Origin: Bradyrhizobium sp. CSS354
Lineage (GTDB): Bacteria; Pseudomonadota; Alphaproteobacteria; Rhizobiales; Xanthobacteraceae
Direction of reading: 5' to 3'
Length of the DNA: 64,000 bases
Assembly (NCBI RefSeq): GCF_029051725.1
Contig: NZ_JAACFU010000005.1
Span: 537,113 to 601,112, forward strand
This document shows, in pieces, positions 54,792 through 63,802 of this stretch (position 1 is the first letter of the stretch; every line of letters begins with the position of its first letter). The notes beneath the pieces are model-generated. The model was given only the letters and a program-made list of their open reading frames with translations. It was not told where the DNA came from and ran no database searches. Both the position numbers and the translations under genes were made by a program.

Positions 54792-55994
54792 TCAGGGCCG
54801 CCAACCGTAGATCCAGTCCTGCCGTGCCAGCATGCGTTCCGGGCCGAGGGCGCGAACCGCAAGATCGCGTGCGTAGGCGAGCGGCCCAGTGAAATGATAG
54901 ATGCGGCCCTGCTGCCGCGCGGTCCGCTGCACCCGCCGCACGCGCGCCTGACGCATACGGCCGTATTGTTTCAGCGCAGCTGTGATGCCCGCGGTGCTCT
55001 CGGCGATCTCAAGACTCAAATGCTGCGCGAGCACCGCGGCGTCCTCGATCGCCATGCCGGCGCCCTGGGCTGCAAACGGCAGCATCGCATGCACGGCGTC
55101 GCCGAGCAGCGCGACCGGCCCTTTGCTCCAGGGGCAGTCGTCAGGCACGCCGAACAGCGCCCATTTCCGCCAGCTATCGACCGTGGCGAGCATCATGCGC
55201 GCCGCTGGCGGCCAGCTCGGCGCGGCGAAGGCGTCCATCACCTCGCGGGGATCGCCGGGCGTGCTCCAGCCCGGTCTGTTCCAGGTGCCCGGCAGCACCG
55301 CGACCACGTTGATCTGGCGTCCGCCCGCGATCGGGTAGGCGACGAGATGGGCATTCGGGCCCATCCAGAGCTGGACCCGGCGCGCGGTGTAGTCCTTCGG
55401 CAGTTGCGTCGCATCGAGCGTGCCGCGCCAGGCGATCAGCCCGGAAAAGCGCGGCTGCACCTCGGGAAACAGATGCTGGCGCACCGTCGACCAGATGCCG
55501 TCGGCGCCGATCAGCGCACTGGCGAGATCGCTGCGCCGGATCGTGCCGCTGCGATGGACAACCGTCAGCCCCTTGGCGTGAGGCGCGACGTCTTCGAAGG
55601 TCGCACCAAGTTTCAGGTCGATATCGGGATGGTCGGAGACTGCGCCGGCGAGGGCGGATTGCAAATCGGCACGGTGCACAACCCAATAGGGGGCGCCGGC
55701 GCGCGCGGCGGCGGCTTCTCCCAGCGGCATGCGCAATAGCTCGCCGCCGGCCCGCGCGCTCATGATCGAGACCGCCTCCGGGATCACGGCGCGCAGCTTG
55801 AGGCGCTCGGTGAGGCCGAGCTCGACCAGCACGCGGCTGGCATTGGGAGAGAGTTGCAGACCGGCGCCGACTTCCTCGAGCCGCTCGGCCTTTTCCAGTA
55901 CCACGATGCGGAAGCCGCGGGCCGCGAGCGCAAGCGCAGCCGTCAGTCCACCTATGCCGGCACCGGCGATGACAATCGTTCGGGAGAGCGCCAC
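54792..55994 (-). CDS. FAD-dependent monooxygenase (salicylate hydroxylase-like)
   Basis: 400 residues. FAD-binding motifs: dinucleotide fold VIAGAGIGGLTAALALAARG with VVLEKAERLEEVGAG, ALIGADGIWSTVR (DG motif) and GDAVHAMLPFAAQGAGMAIEDA (GD motif). This group hydroxylates aromatic acids such as salicylate or 3-hydroxybenzoate with NAD(P)H and O2. No aromatic pathway genes adjoin it except a zf-CHCC gene 19 bp upstream of it on the same strand, so its substrate is unknown. Confidence 0.9.
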   Translation of the reverse strand: MALSRTIVIAGAGIGGLTAALALAARGFRIVVLEKAERLEEVGAGLQLSPNASRVLVELGLTERLKLRAVIPEAVSIMSARAGGELLRMPLGEAAAARAGAPYWVVHRADLQSALAGAVSDHPDIDLKLGATFEDVAPHAKGLTVVHRSGTIRRSDLASALIGADGIWSTVRQHLFPEVQPRFSGLIAWRGTLDATQLPKDYTARRVQLWMGPNAHLVAYPIAGGRQINVVAVLPGTWNRPGWSTPGDPREVMDAFAAPSWPPAARMMLATVDSWRKWALFGVPDDCPWSKGPVALLGDAVHAMLPFAAQGAGMAIEDAAVLAQHLSLEIAESTAGITAALKQYGRMRQARVRRVQRTARQQGRIYHFTGPLAYARDLAVRALGPERMLARQDWIYGWRP

Positions 55995-56013
55995 CCCTGA
56001 CCGATGGATGCGA

Positions 56014-56268
56014 TCAGGCGACCTTGTCCTTCAGGACGCATTCCGGCGGACGGGCTTCGCCCGCCTTCAGGTCGGCGGCGAAACGGTACAGCGTCGAGCA
56101 GTAGGGGCAGATGATCTCGTTGTCATTGCCGAGGTCGAGGAAGACGTGCGGATGATCGAACGGAGGGTTGGCGCCCACGCACATGAACTCTTGCGAGCCG
56201 ATCTCGATGACGGGGACACCGGCATCGTTGTGGAAGTGCGGGACGACATGGTCGGACATCGTACTCAT
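56014..56268 (-). CDS. zf-CHCC zinc-finger protein (NDUFS6-like domain)
   Basis: 84 residues (or 81 from ATG 56259). The zf-CHCC pattern is visible: Cys in QEFMCVG, His in PFDHPHVFLDLG, then CPYCSTLY. The same domain forms the zinc-binding part of the NDUFS6 subunit of complex I in mitochondria and alphaproteobacteria. It is soluble and cytoplasmic. It precedes the FAD monooxygenase gene by 19 bp and is probably co-transcribed. Confidence 0.88.
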   Translation of the reverse strand: MSTMSDHVVPHFHNDAGVPVIEIGSQEFMCVGANPPFDHPHVFLDLGNDNEIICPYCSTLYRFAADLKAGEARPPECVLKDKVA

Positions 56269-56563
56269 CCTGGAGTGGCAATGGCGGCAGACACAATCAC
56301 GACTGACGCGGCATTATTAAGGCGCCGCGGACCATACTGGCGGGTACAGATGATTGCTAGTCCAGCGGAACCGAAAGCTCCGCAATGCCCCATGCTCATT
56401 TGCTCATGCAAATTCGACACAATCTTGCGGCCTGAGAGAAGCCCTTCTTTCGTCGGGGACGTTGTGTCGCAATTTTGGCATACTATGTCTGTGGACGAGC
56501 GTAATTGCGACGAAAGACGAACCGTCAGGCGTCAACGATCTCAGGACCATCCAGGCTCTCCGC
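56269..56563. other. Intergenic control region
   Basis: About 295 bp between divergent starts, without a convincing gene. It contains the inverted repeat CGACACAA (56415-56422) and TTGTGTCG (56462-56469). A 27-codon frame from ATG 56280 exists but is too short to claim. Confidence 0.4.
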
Positions 56564-57700
56564 ATGAAGTGGTTGCGAATCAGCACAGCGTTGACCGGTA
56601 TCGTGGCTTGCGGCTTTATGCTCGCGCAGGTAGCACCGCATGCCCGCGAGGCCGGCGCGATTCTGGCCGCCCAGAACGATCCCGCCGCGCTCTCCGAGAT
56701 CAAGCTCGACGCGCTGCTGCGGCACAACGATCGCCTGATTCACGACAACATCGAGGCCGCGCTCGCATCGGGCGATGCCGATCTCGCCGACAGTTTTGTC
56801 GCGTTGGCGCGCGACCGCAACATCGCGCTGCCTGACGACCTCCTGAGCCGTGTCAGCGACGCAGTCAAAGCCGAAAACTCCACCTCGCATTTCGCAAAAC
56901 AGTTTGCCACCGGCCTCGTCACCGGCAGCGCGGACGATGTTGCGAGCCTGTCGGGAACCGTGGCCGGCGATCTCTTCGTCATCGGCGACATCAGGGACAT
57001 CGTGCGCGAGGGCAAGCACCTCGCCATGGGCGAGGAGACCGATCGCCTGGTGCTGGGCCTCGCCGCCGCGGGTCTCGCGGTCACGGCCGTGACCTACGTC
57101 TCCGTCGGCGGTGCCGCGCCGGTTCGCGCCGGGCTGACGCTGGTGAAGGACGCGCGCAAGGTGGGCCGGCTGGGCGAGGGACTGGCGGCCTGGGCCGGCC
57201 GGTCCGCGCGCGAGGTCGTCGATACCCCGATGCTCCAGAACGCGGTTGCCTCCGGCTCGGTGCTGCGGCCGGGCCAGACCTTGAGCGCAATCAAGGCTGC
57301 GTTCCGCGCCGAGAAGGCTGGCGCGCTGGTTCGGCTTGGCAAGGATGTCACGCGCGTCGTCGAGAAGACCGGCACGCGCGGCGCGATGGATAGCTTGCGC
57401 ATCGCCGAAGGTCCGAAGGACGTCGCACGCGCGGTGCGGCTCGCGGAAGCGCAGGGCGGCAAGACGCGCGCGATCCTGAAGCTGCTCGGCCGCGGCGCGC
57501 TGCTGCTGATCGGCGGTGCGTTCAATCTTGCACTCTGGCTGTTCGGTGCGGCCCTGACGCTGTTTGGCCTGTTGTCTTCGATCAAGGCGACGACGGAGCG
57601 CCTGACCCAGGCCTGGTGCGATCGCAGACGGGCGCGGCGACTTCGCCAGGCCCGGATCGCCGCCGAAGCCGTTCTGGCAAGCGCTGCCGTCTCGGCCTAA
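56564..57700 (+). CDS. Membrane protein of unknown function
   Basis: 378 residues from ATG 56564. An N-terminal signal or anchor helix (STALTGIVACGFMLAQVAP) is followed by a helical soluble region with IKLDALLRHNDRLIHDNIEAALASGDADLADSFVALA-type repeats, a Gly-rich hydrophobic segment near residue 170 (LVLGLAAAGLAVTAVTYVSVGGAAP) and a strong membrane helix near 310-335 (GALLLIGGAFNLALWLFGAALTLFGLL), then a basic tail. No domain recognised. The pattern resembles proteins that insert into or shape membranes, but this is only an impression. It is followed by an alpha/beta hydrolase 31 bp on. Confidence 0.7.
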   Translation: MKWLRISTALTGIVACGFMLAQVAPHAREAGAILAAQNDPAALSEIKLDALLRHNDRLIHDNIEAALASGDADLADSFVALARDRNIALPDDLLSRVSDAVKAENSTSHFAKQFATGLVTGSADDVASLSGTVAGDLFVIGDIRDIVREGKHLAMGEETDRLVLGLAAAGLAVTAVTYVSVGGAAPVRAGLTLVKDARKVGRLGEGLAAWAGRSAREVVDTPMLQNAVASGSVLRPGQTLSAIKAAFRAEKAGALVRLGKDVTRVVEKTGTRGAMDSLRIAEGPKDVARAVRLAEAQGGKTRAILKLLGRGALLLIGGAFNLALWLFGAALTLFGLLSSIKATTERLTQAWCDRRRARRLRQARIAAEAVLASAAVSA

Positions 57701-57731
57701 GGTACCTCTTCACCTCAAGATTGCGGAACTG

Positions 57732-58490
57732 ATGATGCCGAGCTTTCACAACGGCGCCGTTGAAATTGCCTATCTCGACGAAGGCGAGGGCGATCCGATC
57801 ATCCTGGTGCACGGCTTTGCCTCCAGCAAGAACGTGAACTGGGTCTATCCGACCTGGGTCTCGGAGCTGCGCAAGAACGGCCGCCGCGTCATTGCGCTCG
57901 ACAATCGCGGCCATGGCGAAAGCGCCAAGCTCTACGAGCCCGCGCAGTACTCGATCCCGACCATGGCCAGCGACGTGCTCGCGCTGATGGATCACCTCGC
58001 CATCCCGCAGGCCGATCTTATGGGCTATTCGATGGGCGGACGGATGACGGCGTGGCTCTCCCTCAACGAGCCGCAGCGCCTGCGTTCGGCAATCCTCGGC
58101 GGCATCGGCATCGGCGGCCTGATCGAGGGCACCGGCCCCGGCGAGAACGTCGCGAAGGCGCTGGAAGCGCCCTCGCTCGACGACGTCTCCGATCCCGTTG
58201 GACGCACGTTTCGCGCATTTGCAGACCAAACCCGTTCCGACCGCAAGGCGCTGGCCGCCTGCCTGCGCGGCACGCGCGATCTCATGACGAAGGACGAAGC
58301 CGCGCGCATCGACGTGCCCGTGCTGATCGCGGTCGGCAGCAGCGACGACGTCGCGGGTTCGGCCAGCGCACTCGGCGCCATCATCCCGGGTTCGGAAGTG
58401 CTCGACATTCCGAATCGCGACCACATGCGGGCGGTCGGCGACAAGGTCTACAAATCAGGCGTGCTCGATTTCCTGTCACGCCGCGGCTGA
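57732..58490 (+). CDS. Alpha/beta hydrolase
   Basis: 252 residues. The fold is clear from ILVHGFASSKNVNWVYPTW (oxyanion region), the nucleophile elbow DLMGYSMGGRMT (Ser) and the C-terminal His in NRDHMRAVGD, with an Asp in VAVGSSDDVAGS. It probably hydrolyses an ester or similar bond. Cytoplasmic, no signal. Its last 15 bp overlap the end of the convergent membrane-protein gene. Confidence 0.9.
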   Translation: MMPSFHNGAVEIAYLDEGEGDPIILVHGFASSKNVNWVYPTWVSELRKNGRRVIALDNRGHGESAKLYEPAQYSIPTMASDVLALMDHLAIPQADLMGYSMGGRMTAWLSLNEPQRLRSAILGGIGIGGLIEGTGPGENVAKALEAPSLDDVSDPVGRTFRAFADQTRSDRKALAACLRGTRDLMTKDEAARIDVPVLIAVGSSDDVAGSASALGAIIPGSEVLDIPNRDHMRAVGDKVYKSGVLDFLSRRG

Positions 58491-59849
58491 GGTCTCGTCC
58501 GCCGCCTCGTCGCCGAACGCCCGCGCCAGCGCCATCAGCACCGTGAAGGTCGCAACCCACACCATTCGCGCGCCGTAGCGATCATGGGGGCCGGAGATGA
58601 CGGCGCAGATGAAAGCGTTGCCGAGCAGCGCCAGAGTCACCGTCGCCGCCAGCAGCGTCAGGTCGTCAACCCGGCGGTTCGCGAGCGCATGGGCGAGCAG
58701 CGCGACCAGCGCCAGCATCGAGGCCAGCGCGACGGGCACGTGCAGCCGGTTGACGTAGTCGAAATTGACACCCCAATGCTGCTGGCGCGCGGCGCGCATC
58801 GGCGCGGCCTGGGAGGGAATATAGCGTTCGATGATGCCGCGGGTGTGCGGGATCCAGCCATTGGTGCCTTCGCCGGTCGCCACATGCAGGAATTGCTGGC
58901 CCATCGCTCGCAACGCCGCGCCGGCCTGCCATGCCGGATAGTCGGCGAGCGAACCCACGACGATGTTGCCCATCTCCTCGTTCATGCCTTCGAAGCGGCC
59001 GAGCGTGTTGAACATGCTCTTGCCCCACAGAAATTCGTCGGCGGTCGCCGGCAATTGGTCGCGATAGGGGCAGAGCTTGAGTTTTTCGCGTGGGCAATGG
59101 TCATTGAGATAGCGCGCAACGATGCCGTCCTGCATCATGCGGCCGAAGGCGACGCCGGTGCCGCCGGGCGTCCATGTCCATTTGCCCGACAAGGCATGGT
59201 TCGCCGACACCAGCATCAGGCCACCGGCGACGATGGTGAGGCTCGCTTGAGCCAATCCGGCGATCGGAAGCCGGCGCCCCAGCAACGGCCGCCCCATCCA
59301 GCCGACGACGCAGAGACCGAGCAGCACGCCGAGCGTGGCGCTGTGGGTCGCGGCGGCAAAGGCGGTGAAGACGAACAGCGAGCTTTTTTCGAGCGCCGAG
59401 GTCCGCTGCCCACCGATGACCAGCAGGAATAGCGACAGCACCGACAGGCCTGCAAAAATGTCGGTGAGCAACATGCTCGCGAGCCAGGGCAGCGCAGTCG
59501 ACAGGATCAGGAGCAGGCTGATCGCGACGAAGCGGAATGTCTGCATCATCGAGAGCACGCGCAAGGTGAGCTGCAACAGCCACAGCGTCGCCAGCGACTG
59601 GACCGCGAGGTTGATCCAGAAACCAGAACTCTCACCATAGTGCAGATAGATGCCGAACACGGTGGAGCGGCTCGGGACGAGATAGCCCTCGTACCAGCGC
59701 GCCAGATAGCCTCCGGTATCCCATTGCAACAGCGGATAGCCGTTCCAGAACGCCGGCGCGATCATCAGGAGCGGCAGGGCGACCGCGGCGAGCCGCAGCC
59801 AAAGTGACCCCACGGCGCCCGCGCGCGCATGATCGGTGGTGATGGTCAA
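58476..59849 (-). CDS. Polytopic membrane protein (glycosyltransferase-like) of unknown function
   Basis: 457 residues starting with TTG 59849, which follows GGAGCGGA at good spacing; no ATG is suitable. There are about ten membrane helices (clusters near 15-35, 80-100, 110-150, 160-180, 195-220, 375-395 and 405-445). A large extracytoplasmic stretch (about 225-370) contains WTWTPGGTGVAFGRMMQDGIVARYL and conserved-looking Cys in NDHCPREKLKLCPYRD. The early NGYPLLQWDTGGYLAR loop, with Asp, resembles the GT-C glycosyltransferase first loop, but the family cannot be confirmed. Confidence 0.7.
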   Translation of the reverse strand: MTITTDHARAGAVGSLWLRLAAVALPLLMIAPAFWNGYPLLQWDTGGYLARWYEGYLVPSRSTVFGIYLHYGESSGFWINLAVQSLATLWLLQLTLRVLSMMQTFRFVAISLLLILSTALPWLASMLLTDIFAGLSVLSLFLLVIGGQRTSALEKSSLFVFTAFAAATHSATLGVLLGLCVVGWMGRPLLGRRLPIAGLAQASLTIVAGGLMLVSANHALSGKWTWTPGGTGVAFGRMMQDGIVARYLNDHCPREKLKLCPYRDQLPATADEFLWGKSMFNTLGRFEGMNEEMGNIVVGSLADYPAWQAGAALRAMGQQFLHVATGEGTNGWIPHTRGIIERYIPSQAAPMRAARQQHWGVNFDYVNRLHVPVALASMLALVALLAHALANRRVDDLTLLAATVTLALLGNAFICAVISGPHDRYGARMVWVATFTVLMALARAFGDEAADETSAAA

Positions 59850-60124
59850 ATCCGCTCCGTCCTCACTCGGACCATGCCTGCAATAACGGTTGATGCGGAA
59901 TTCACCATTAGTTTGACGCCGCCCGGCTTGAATTTGGCAAAACCCTGACCATTTTGAGCCGACCTCGCGGCCCGGGGTGTCGGAAGAAACTGTTGTGATT
60001 CAACGCGTTGGCATGCCCTGGCGGGACAACGCACTGTTCACTCTCAGGCAAGCCCGTCAGGACTTTGTCGCCTAGACTGTGTTATAGAACCAACGAAACG
60101 AGCCAATTCGAAAGAGCAGATCTC

Positions 60125-60949
60125 ATGGCAGTGCATCAGGTCAATCCGGGAGGAAAGCTCGCAACGCTTGATCCGATCTGGGATCGGATCCGCGGCGAGG
60201 CGGAGGACATCGTCCATCGCGAGCCGGAGCTTGCGACCTTCATCTATTCGACGGTGCTGCATCACAGCCGCCTGGAAGATGCAGTGATCCATCGTGTCGC
60301 CGACCGGCTCGATCACTCCGCGCTGTCGGGCGATCTCGTGCGCCAGACCTATGACGAGGCGCTGCGCGACGATCCCGATCTCGGCAACGCCTTCCGCGCC
60401 GATCTCGTCGCCGTTTACGACCGCGACCCCGCGACCTCGCGCTTCATCGATCCCTTGCTCTATTTCAAGGGCTTTCACGCCATCCAGACCCACCGCCTCG
60501 CGCATTGGCTCTATCTGAAGGGCCGCAAGGACTTTGCGTATTATCTGCAGAGCCGGGCGTCTGCGGTATTCCAGACCGACATCAATCCCGCCGCGCGCAT
60601 CGGCCGCGGCATCTTCCTCGACCACGCCACCGGTTTCGTCTGCGGTGAGACTGCGCTCATCGAGGACGACGTCTCGATCCTGCATGGCGTCACGCTCGGC
60701 GGCACCGGCAAGGAGAACGAGGACCGCCATCCGAAAATCCGTCACGGCGTCCTGATCGGCGCCGGCGCGAAGATTCTCGGCAATATCGAGATCGGCCATT
60801 GCGCGCGCATCGCGGCGGGCTCGGTCGTGGTCAAACCGGTGCCGCACAACGTGACGGTCGCAGGTGTGCCCGCCAAGGTCGTCGGCGAAGCCGGCTGCGC
60901 CGAGCCGTCGCGCACCATGGATCAGATGATCAACGCCATGGGACTTTGA
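60125..60949 (+). CDS. cysE: Serine O-acetyltransferase
   Basis: 274 residues from ATG 60125. The N-terminal helical domain (IWDRIRGEAEDIVHREPELATFIYSTVLHH) and the left-handed beta-helix hexapeptide domain with the catalytic region FLDHATGFVCGETALIEDDVSILHGVTLGGTGK are complete. It makes O-acetylserine for cysteine synthesis. The stop lies inside a 13-bp tandem array, followed by a terminator-like hairpin and a DUF3126 gene, a pairing seen in related genomes. Confidence 0.95.
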   Translation: MAVHQVNPGGKLATLDPIWDRIRGEAEDIVHREPELATFIYSTVLHHSRLEDAVIHRVADRLDHSALSGDLVRQTYDEALRDDPDLGNAFRADLVAVYDRDPATSRFIDPLLYFKGFHAIQTHRLAHWLYLKGRKDFAYYLQSRASAVFQTDINPAARIGRGIFLDHATGFVCGETALIEDDVSILHGVTLGGTGKENEDRHPKIRHGVLIGAGAKILGNIEIGHCARIAAGSVVVKPVPHNVTVAGVPAKVVGEAGCAEPSRTMDQMINAMGL

Positions 60950-60991
60950 GGCGGGACTCTGAGATGGGACTCTGAGGCGGGACTTCGAGCT
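60940..60991. repeat. Four tandem copies of a 13-bp unit spanning the cysE stop codon
   Basis: Units at 60940, 60953, 60966 and 60979, each beginning GGGACT, the last degenerate. TGA occurs at 60947 (the real stop), 60960 and 60973; because the unit is 13 bp these fall in all three frames. Confidence 0.88.
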
Positions 60992-60997
60992 TGTCGC

Positions 60998-61020
60998 AAG
61001 GGGCGGATTTTCGCCCCTTT
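60998..61020 (+). terminator. Terminator-like hairpin after cysE
   Basis: AAGGGGCG (60998-61005), loop of six, CGCCCCTT (61012-61019), followed by T. The T-run is short, so termination may be partial and allow expression of the downstream gene. Confidence 0.55.
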
Positions 61021-61112
61021 CGTCCCCAAAATTCTTTGGCAATTCATGCTGGCGGTTGGTCGCGTCTCGTCCTAAAACCCGCGCCAACCCAGATTTCGAT
61101 TGGAGACTTGCC

Positions 61113-61331
61113 GTGGACGTCAAGGAAGTTAGGAAGCTCGACGCGTATCTGAAGCGCGTATTCGGCAATCCCAAGATTCGCGTCGTGCCGCGGCCGAAGA
61201 AGGATGATTCCGCCGAGGTCTATATCGGCGAGGAATTCATCGGCGTGCTCTTCGTCGACGACGAGGACGATGATCGCTCGTTCCAGTTCCAGATGGCGAT
61301 CCTCGAGGACGATCTCGTCGATCAGGAATAA
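61113..61331 (+). CDS. DUF3126 family protein
   Basis: 72 residues starting with GTG 61113, eight bases after GGAG. The small acidic alpha/beta protein (VKEVRKLDAYLKRVFGNPKIRV, GEEFIGVLFVDDEDDDRSFQFQMAILEDDL) is characteristic of alphaproteobacteria. Function unknown; the recurrent position after cysE hints at a role in or next to sulfur metabolism, which is inference. Confidence 0.82.
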   Translation: MDVKEVRKLDAYLKRVFGNPKIRVVPRPKKDDSAEVYIGEEFIGVLFVDDEDDDRSFQFQMAILEDDLVDQE

Positions 61332-61346
61332 CCGTCGCCACGAGTG

Positions 61347-62054
61347 TTAAGTTCGCGGCCCGCGCAACTGCGCGGTGAGCCGGTCCATCGCTTCCGTCGC
61401 ATCGCGCCATTGCGACAGCCAGCTCCGCGGAAAGCGGAAGGTGAGGTCGGCGCCGCCGACGCGGCGTTCGGCGAGGCACATGCCGGGCGTCACCCCATCG
61501 CGCGTGCAGCGGGCGGTCAGCGCCGGACTTGCGGCAGAATAGAGATCCTCGCTGCCGTAAGGCGTGTCGGCGCGGAACGTCCGCATCGTCAGCCCGTCCT
61601 GGGGCATTGCCGCGGCCTGGTCGAGATAGCGCGGATAGATCGTTGCCGTGCGCTGCTCGGGCGAGAGCGCATCGCGATGCGCGGCGATCGACAGGAAGAT
61701 GCGGTCGATCGGCTGCATCGCCGCATCCACGCTATCAGCGGTGACGTGCTTCGGCGCGCCCGGCGGCTCCAGCGAAGGGTACAGGAAGTCGAGGTCGATC
61801 CGCTCCTGCGGCCCGGAGTGGCGCTGGATCTTCATGCGGATCGCGGTGGTCGGCAGGTTGAACAGCGTGCCGCCGACGCTCACCGGCAGCTTGTCCGGGG
61901 CGCTCGCGCCGCTCGGGCCCCAAGTCGGCCACAACAGATAGGCGACGAGCGCGACGGCGCACACCGCGGCAATGCCGCCGAGTACGATCGGGACCACGTG
62001 GGCCCGGGTGCGCGTCCGGGGGGACTGAGGGGAGATTGCCGAAAACAGTGTCAT
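61347..62054 (-). CDS. Single-pass membrane protein of unknown function
   Basis: 235 residues. A short Arg-rich cytoplasmic tail, one helix (VVPIVLGGIAAVCAVALVAYLLW, about 20-42), then a periplasmic domain of about 190 residues with two cysteines (TARCTRDGVTPGMCLAERR). No domain recognised. It converges on the DUF3126 gene with a 15-bp gap. Confidence 0.75.
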   Translation of the reverse strand: MTLFSAISPQSPRTRTRAHVVPIVLGGIAAVCAVALVAYLLWPTWGPSGASAPDKLPVSVGGTLFNLPTTAIRMKIQRHSGPQERIDLDFLYPSLEPPGAPKHVTADSVDAAMQPIDRIFLSIAAHRDALSPEQRTATIYPRYLDQAAAMPQDGLTMRTFRADTPYGSEDLYSAASPALTARCTRDGVTPGMCLAERRVGGADLTFRFPRSWLSQWRDATEAMDRLTAQLRGPRT

Positions 62055-62275
62055 GAGCCGCGCGAATGAGCCGGAAGTCGGCCGATGGCCGACGAATCAG
62101 CGGCGAATATGCCACGCGGCGGTGATTTCGCGGAGCGCTCACCGGCTGCAGGGAAGGGAGAGGGGCCTGCGTGGAACGGCCGGCGGCGTTAACCTTCTCT
62201 TAAGGATAACGTAGCGTTAACCGGCACTCTTTGTCACAGGAAGGCTCTGGCGTTGCGTAAGGGCGGACCGTTCCG

Positions 62276-62605
62276 ATGACACCTGAAGCTCTCAATACAT
62301 TCTTCTCGATAGGCATCGGTTTCGCGCTCGCGGGGGCGCTCGTGAGCGGATACCAGACGGTCGCACAGCGGCCTGCCGGCTTCGGTCTGTTGCAGGACGG
62401 CGTGGCGCCGAAGACCTTCGCGGCGGTTCCGTTTCTGGTGTTCGCGGCGCCCTTCATCATCATGCGCAACACCTTGCGCGGCAGGCAGCTGGAGAGCCGC
62501 CGCGTCGAATTCGTGATGATGGCGACCGTCATCGCCGGCTTCTGGAGCATGATGAGCGGCACCTTCTTCCTGATGACGCTCCGCGCGGCCGGCGTTCTGG
62601 TCTGA
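62276..62605 (+). CDS. Small membrane protein of unknown function
   Basis: 109 residues with three to four helices (about 8-28, 45-62, 78-104) and a short loop rich in Arg ([16 protein letters not shown]). No signal peptide other than the first helix. ATG 62276 is in the right place, but no strong ribosome site is seen. It is isolated and monocistronic. Confidence 0.75.
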   Translation: MTPEALNTFFSIGIGFALAGALVSGYQTVAQRPAGFGLLQDGVAPKTFAAVPFLVFAAPFIIMRNTLRGRQLESRRVEFVMMATVIAGFWSMMSGTFFLMTLRAAGVLV

Positions 62606-62693
62606 TGCGCGCTGTAGGTCTGCCTGCGCGGCGGCCCTTTGCGTCGAGGCTGCCGTTTCGCTATGGCTGGGGTTGACGCGACAGGAGACCCTC

Positions 62694-63224
62694 ATGGCGA
62701 TCTACGAGCTCGACGGGCAGGCGCCCGATCTTCCCGCCGACGGCAACTACTTCATCGCGGAGACCGCCACCGTGATCGGCCGCGTGCGCTTGAAGCCAGG
62801 CGCGAGCGTCTGGTTCGGCGCGGTGCTGCGCGGCGACAATGAGTGGATCGAGATCGGCGAGGGGTCCAACGTGCAGGACGGCTCGACCTGCCACACCGAT
62901 CTCGGTTTTCCGCTTCACATCGGCAGGAACTGTACGGTCGGCCATAACGTCATCCTGCATGGCTGCACCATCGAGGAGGGCGCACTCGTCGGCATGGGCT
63001 CCATCGTGATGAACGGCGCCAGGATCGGGCGCAACAGCATCGTTGGCGCCGGCTCCGTCATCACCGAGGGCAAGGAGTTCCCCGAACGGTCCCTGATCAT
63101 CGGTTCGCCGGCGCGGGTGATCCGCACGCTCGACGACGCCCAGGTGCAGAAGATGGGCAGCGCGGCGAAGTTCTACGTCGCGAACGGCCCGCGCTTCACG
63201 AAAGGCCTCAAGCGGATCGGGTGA
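62694..63224 (+). CDS. Gamma-carbonic anhydrase family protein
   Basis: 176 residues from ATG 62694 with CAGGAGA upstream. A left-handed beta-helix with hexapeptide repeats ([43 protein letters not shown]) ending in [12 protein letters not shown]. The three zinc histidines of the gamma class map to the H in [14 protein letters not shown]. It may hydrate CO2 or act on an acyl-CoA/carnitine-type substrate (the PaaY/CaiE/YrdA group share this fold). Confidence 0.92.
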   Translation: MAIYELDGQAPDLPADGNYFIAETATVIGRVRLKPGASVWFGAVLRGDNEWIEIGEGSNVQDGSTCHTDLGFPLHIGRNCTVGHNVILHGCTIEEGALVGMGSIVMNGARIGRNSIVGAGSVITEGKEFPERSLIIGSPARVIRTLDDAQVQKMGSAAKFYVANGPRFTKGLKRIG

Positions 63225-63226
63225 GC

Positions 63227-63391
63227 TCAGTTTCCTTCGGACTCGCGCGCTTCTATTGCGGTTGCGACCTTCTCGTGCCCCGCGGACCAAAGGGCATGCT
63301 CGTCGCTGCCGTCTTGGTACGGATTGGCTTCCGCCGGAATGTTTTGACGCGCCGCGCGTTCGCCTTCTGCAAAAGCATCGCGATCGTTCAT
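63227..63391 (-). CDS. Small RMF/CrpP-like protein (54 residues)
   Basis: ATG 63389-63391, stop TGA 63227-63229. The sequence, which begins NDRDAFAEGERAARQNI and continues with NPYQDGSD and HALWSAGHEK, matches the spacing A..-G..-A and NPY...LW..G of ribosome modulation factor and the related CrpP proteins. RMF dimerises and stalls ribosomes in stationary phase, while CrpP-like proteins have been linked to drug modification. AAAGG lies about 11 bases before the start. It ends 2 bp from the convergent gamma-carbonic anhydrase stop. Family membership is by eye and not confirmed. Confidence 0.65.
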   Translation of the reverse strand: MNDRDAFAEGERAARQNIPAEANPYQDGSDEHALWSAGHEKVATAIEARESEGN

Positions 63392-63502
63392 CGTGACTGC
63401 GCCTTTCTGTTTCCGGAGCCTTCCCGGGTTTCAAGCTGATGCGACGGCATTTGTTCCGGAACCGGTCATTGCTGCGGCGGTTGACCGGCGAAGGAGAATT
63501 CA

Positions 63503-63802
63503 ATGGCCAGATTGCCCACAACCCATTCAATCAAGACCGTGATCGTGATCTTCGCCCTTGCCGCGATGCCGGCCGTATCGTTCGCGCAAGCCACCGGCGG
63601 CTCTGCGGGATCGGCCGGAGGTGTGGCCAACTCTCCGGCTCCCGCGCCTGGCACCAACAGTCTGGGTACCGCCCAATCGTCCGGTGCGAATGCACCCGGC
63701 GCCACCACCGGGACCGGTGCAGGCGGGAGCACTGATGCCGCCGTCAACGCCGAGAACCGGCTCCTCGACAAGAAGCTCAAGAGCATCTGCCGCGGCTGCT
63801 GA
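63503..63802 (+). CDS. Small secreted Gly/Ser/Ala/Thr-rich protein
   Basis: 99 residues with AAGGAG before ATG 63503. A signal peptide (IKTVIVIFALAAMPAVSFA) ends near residue 28. The mature protein is low-complexity (Gly, Ser, Ala, Thr, Pro), followed by a short helix AVNAENRLLDKKLKSICRGC with two cysteines at the C-terminus. It looks like a disordered surface or cell-wall-associated protein. Function unknown. Confidence 0.75.
   Translation: MARLPTTHSIKTVIVIFALAAMPAVSFAQATGGSAGSAGGVANSPAPAPGTNSLGTAQSSGANAPGATTGTGAGGSTDAAVNAENRLLDKKLKSICRGC

Noticed and set aside
63221..63439. 72-codon plus-strand frame after the carbonic anhydrase
   Set aside because: No ribosome site or family features, and it is opposite the better-supported RMF-like frame.
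62661..63530. 289-codon minus-strand frame over the gamma carbonic anhydrase
   Set aside because: Antisense to a conserved beta-helix protein; the real minus-strand gene here is the 54-codon frame at 63227-63391 in another frame.
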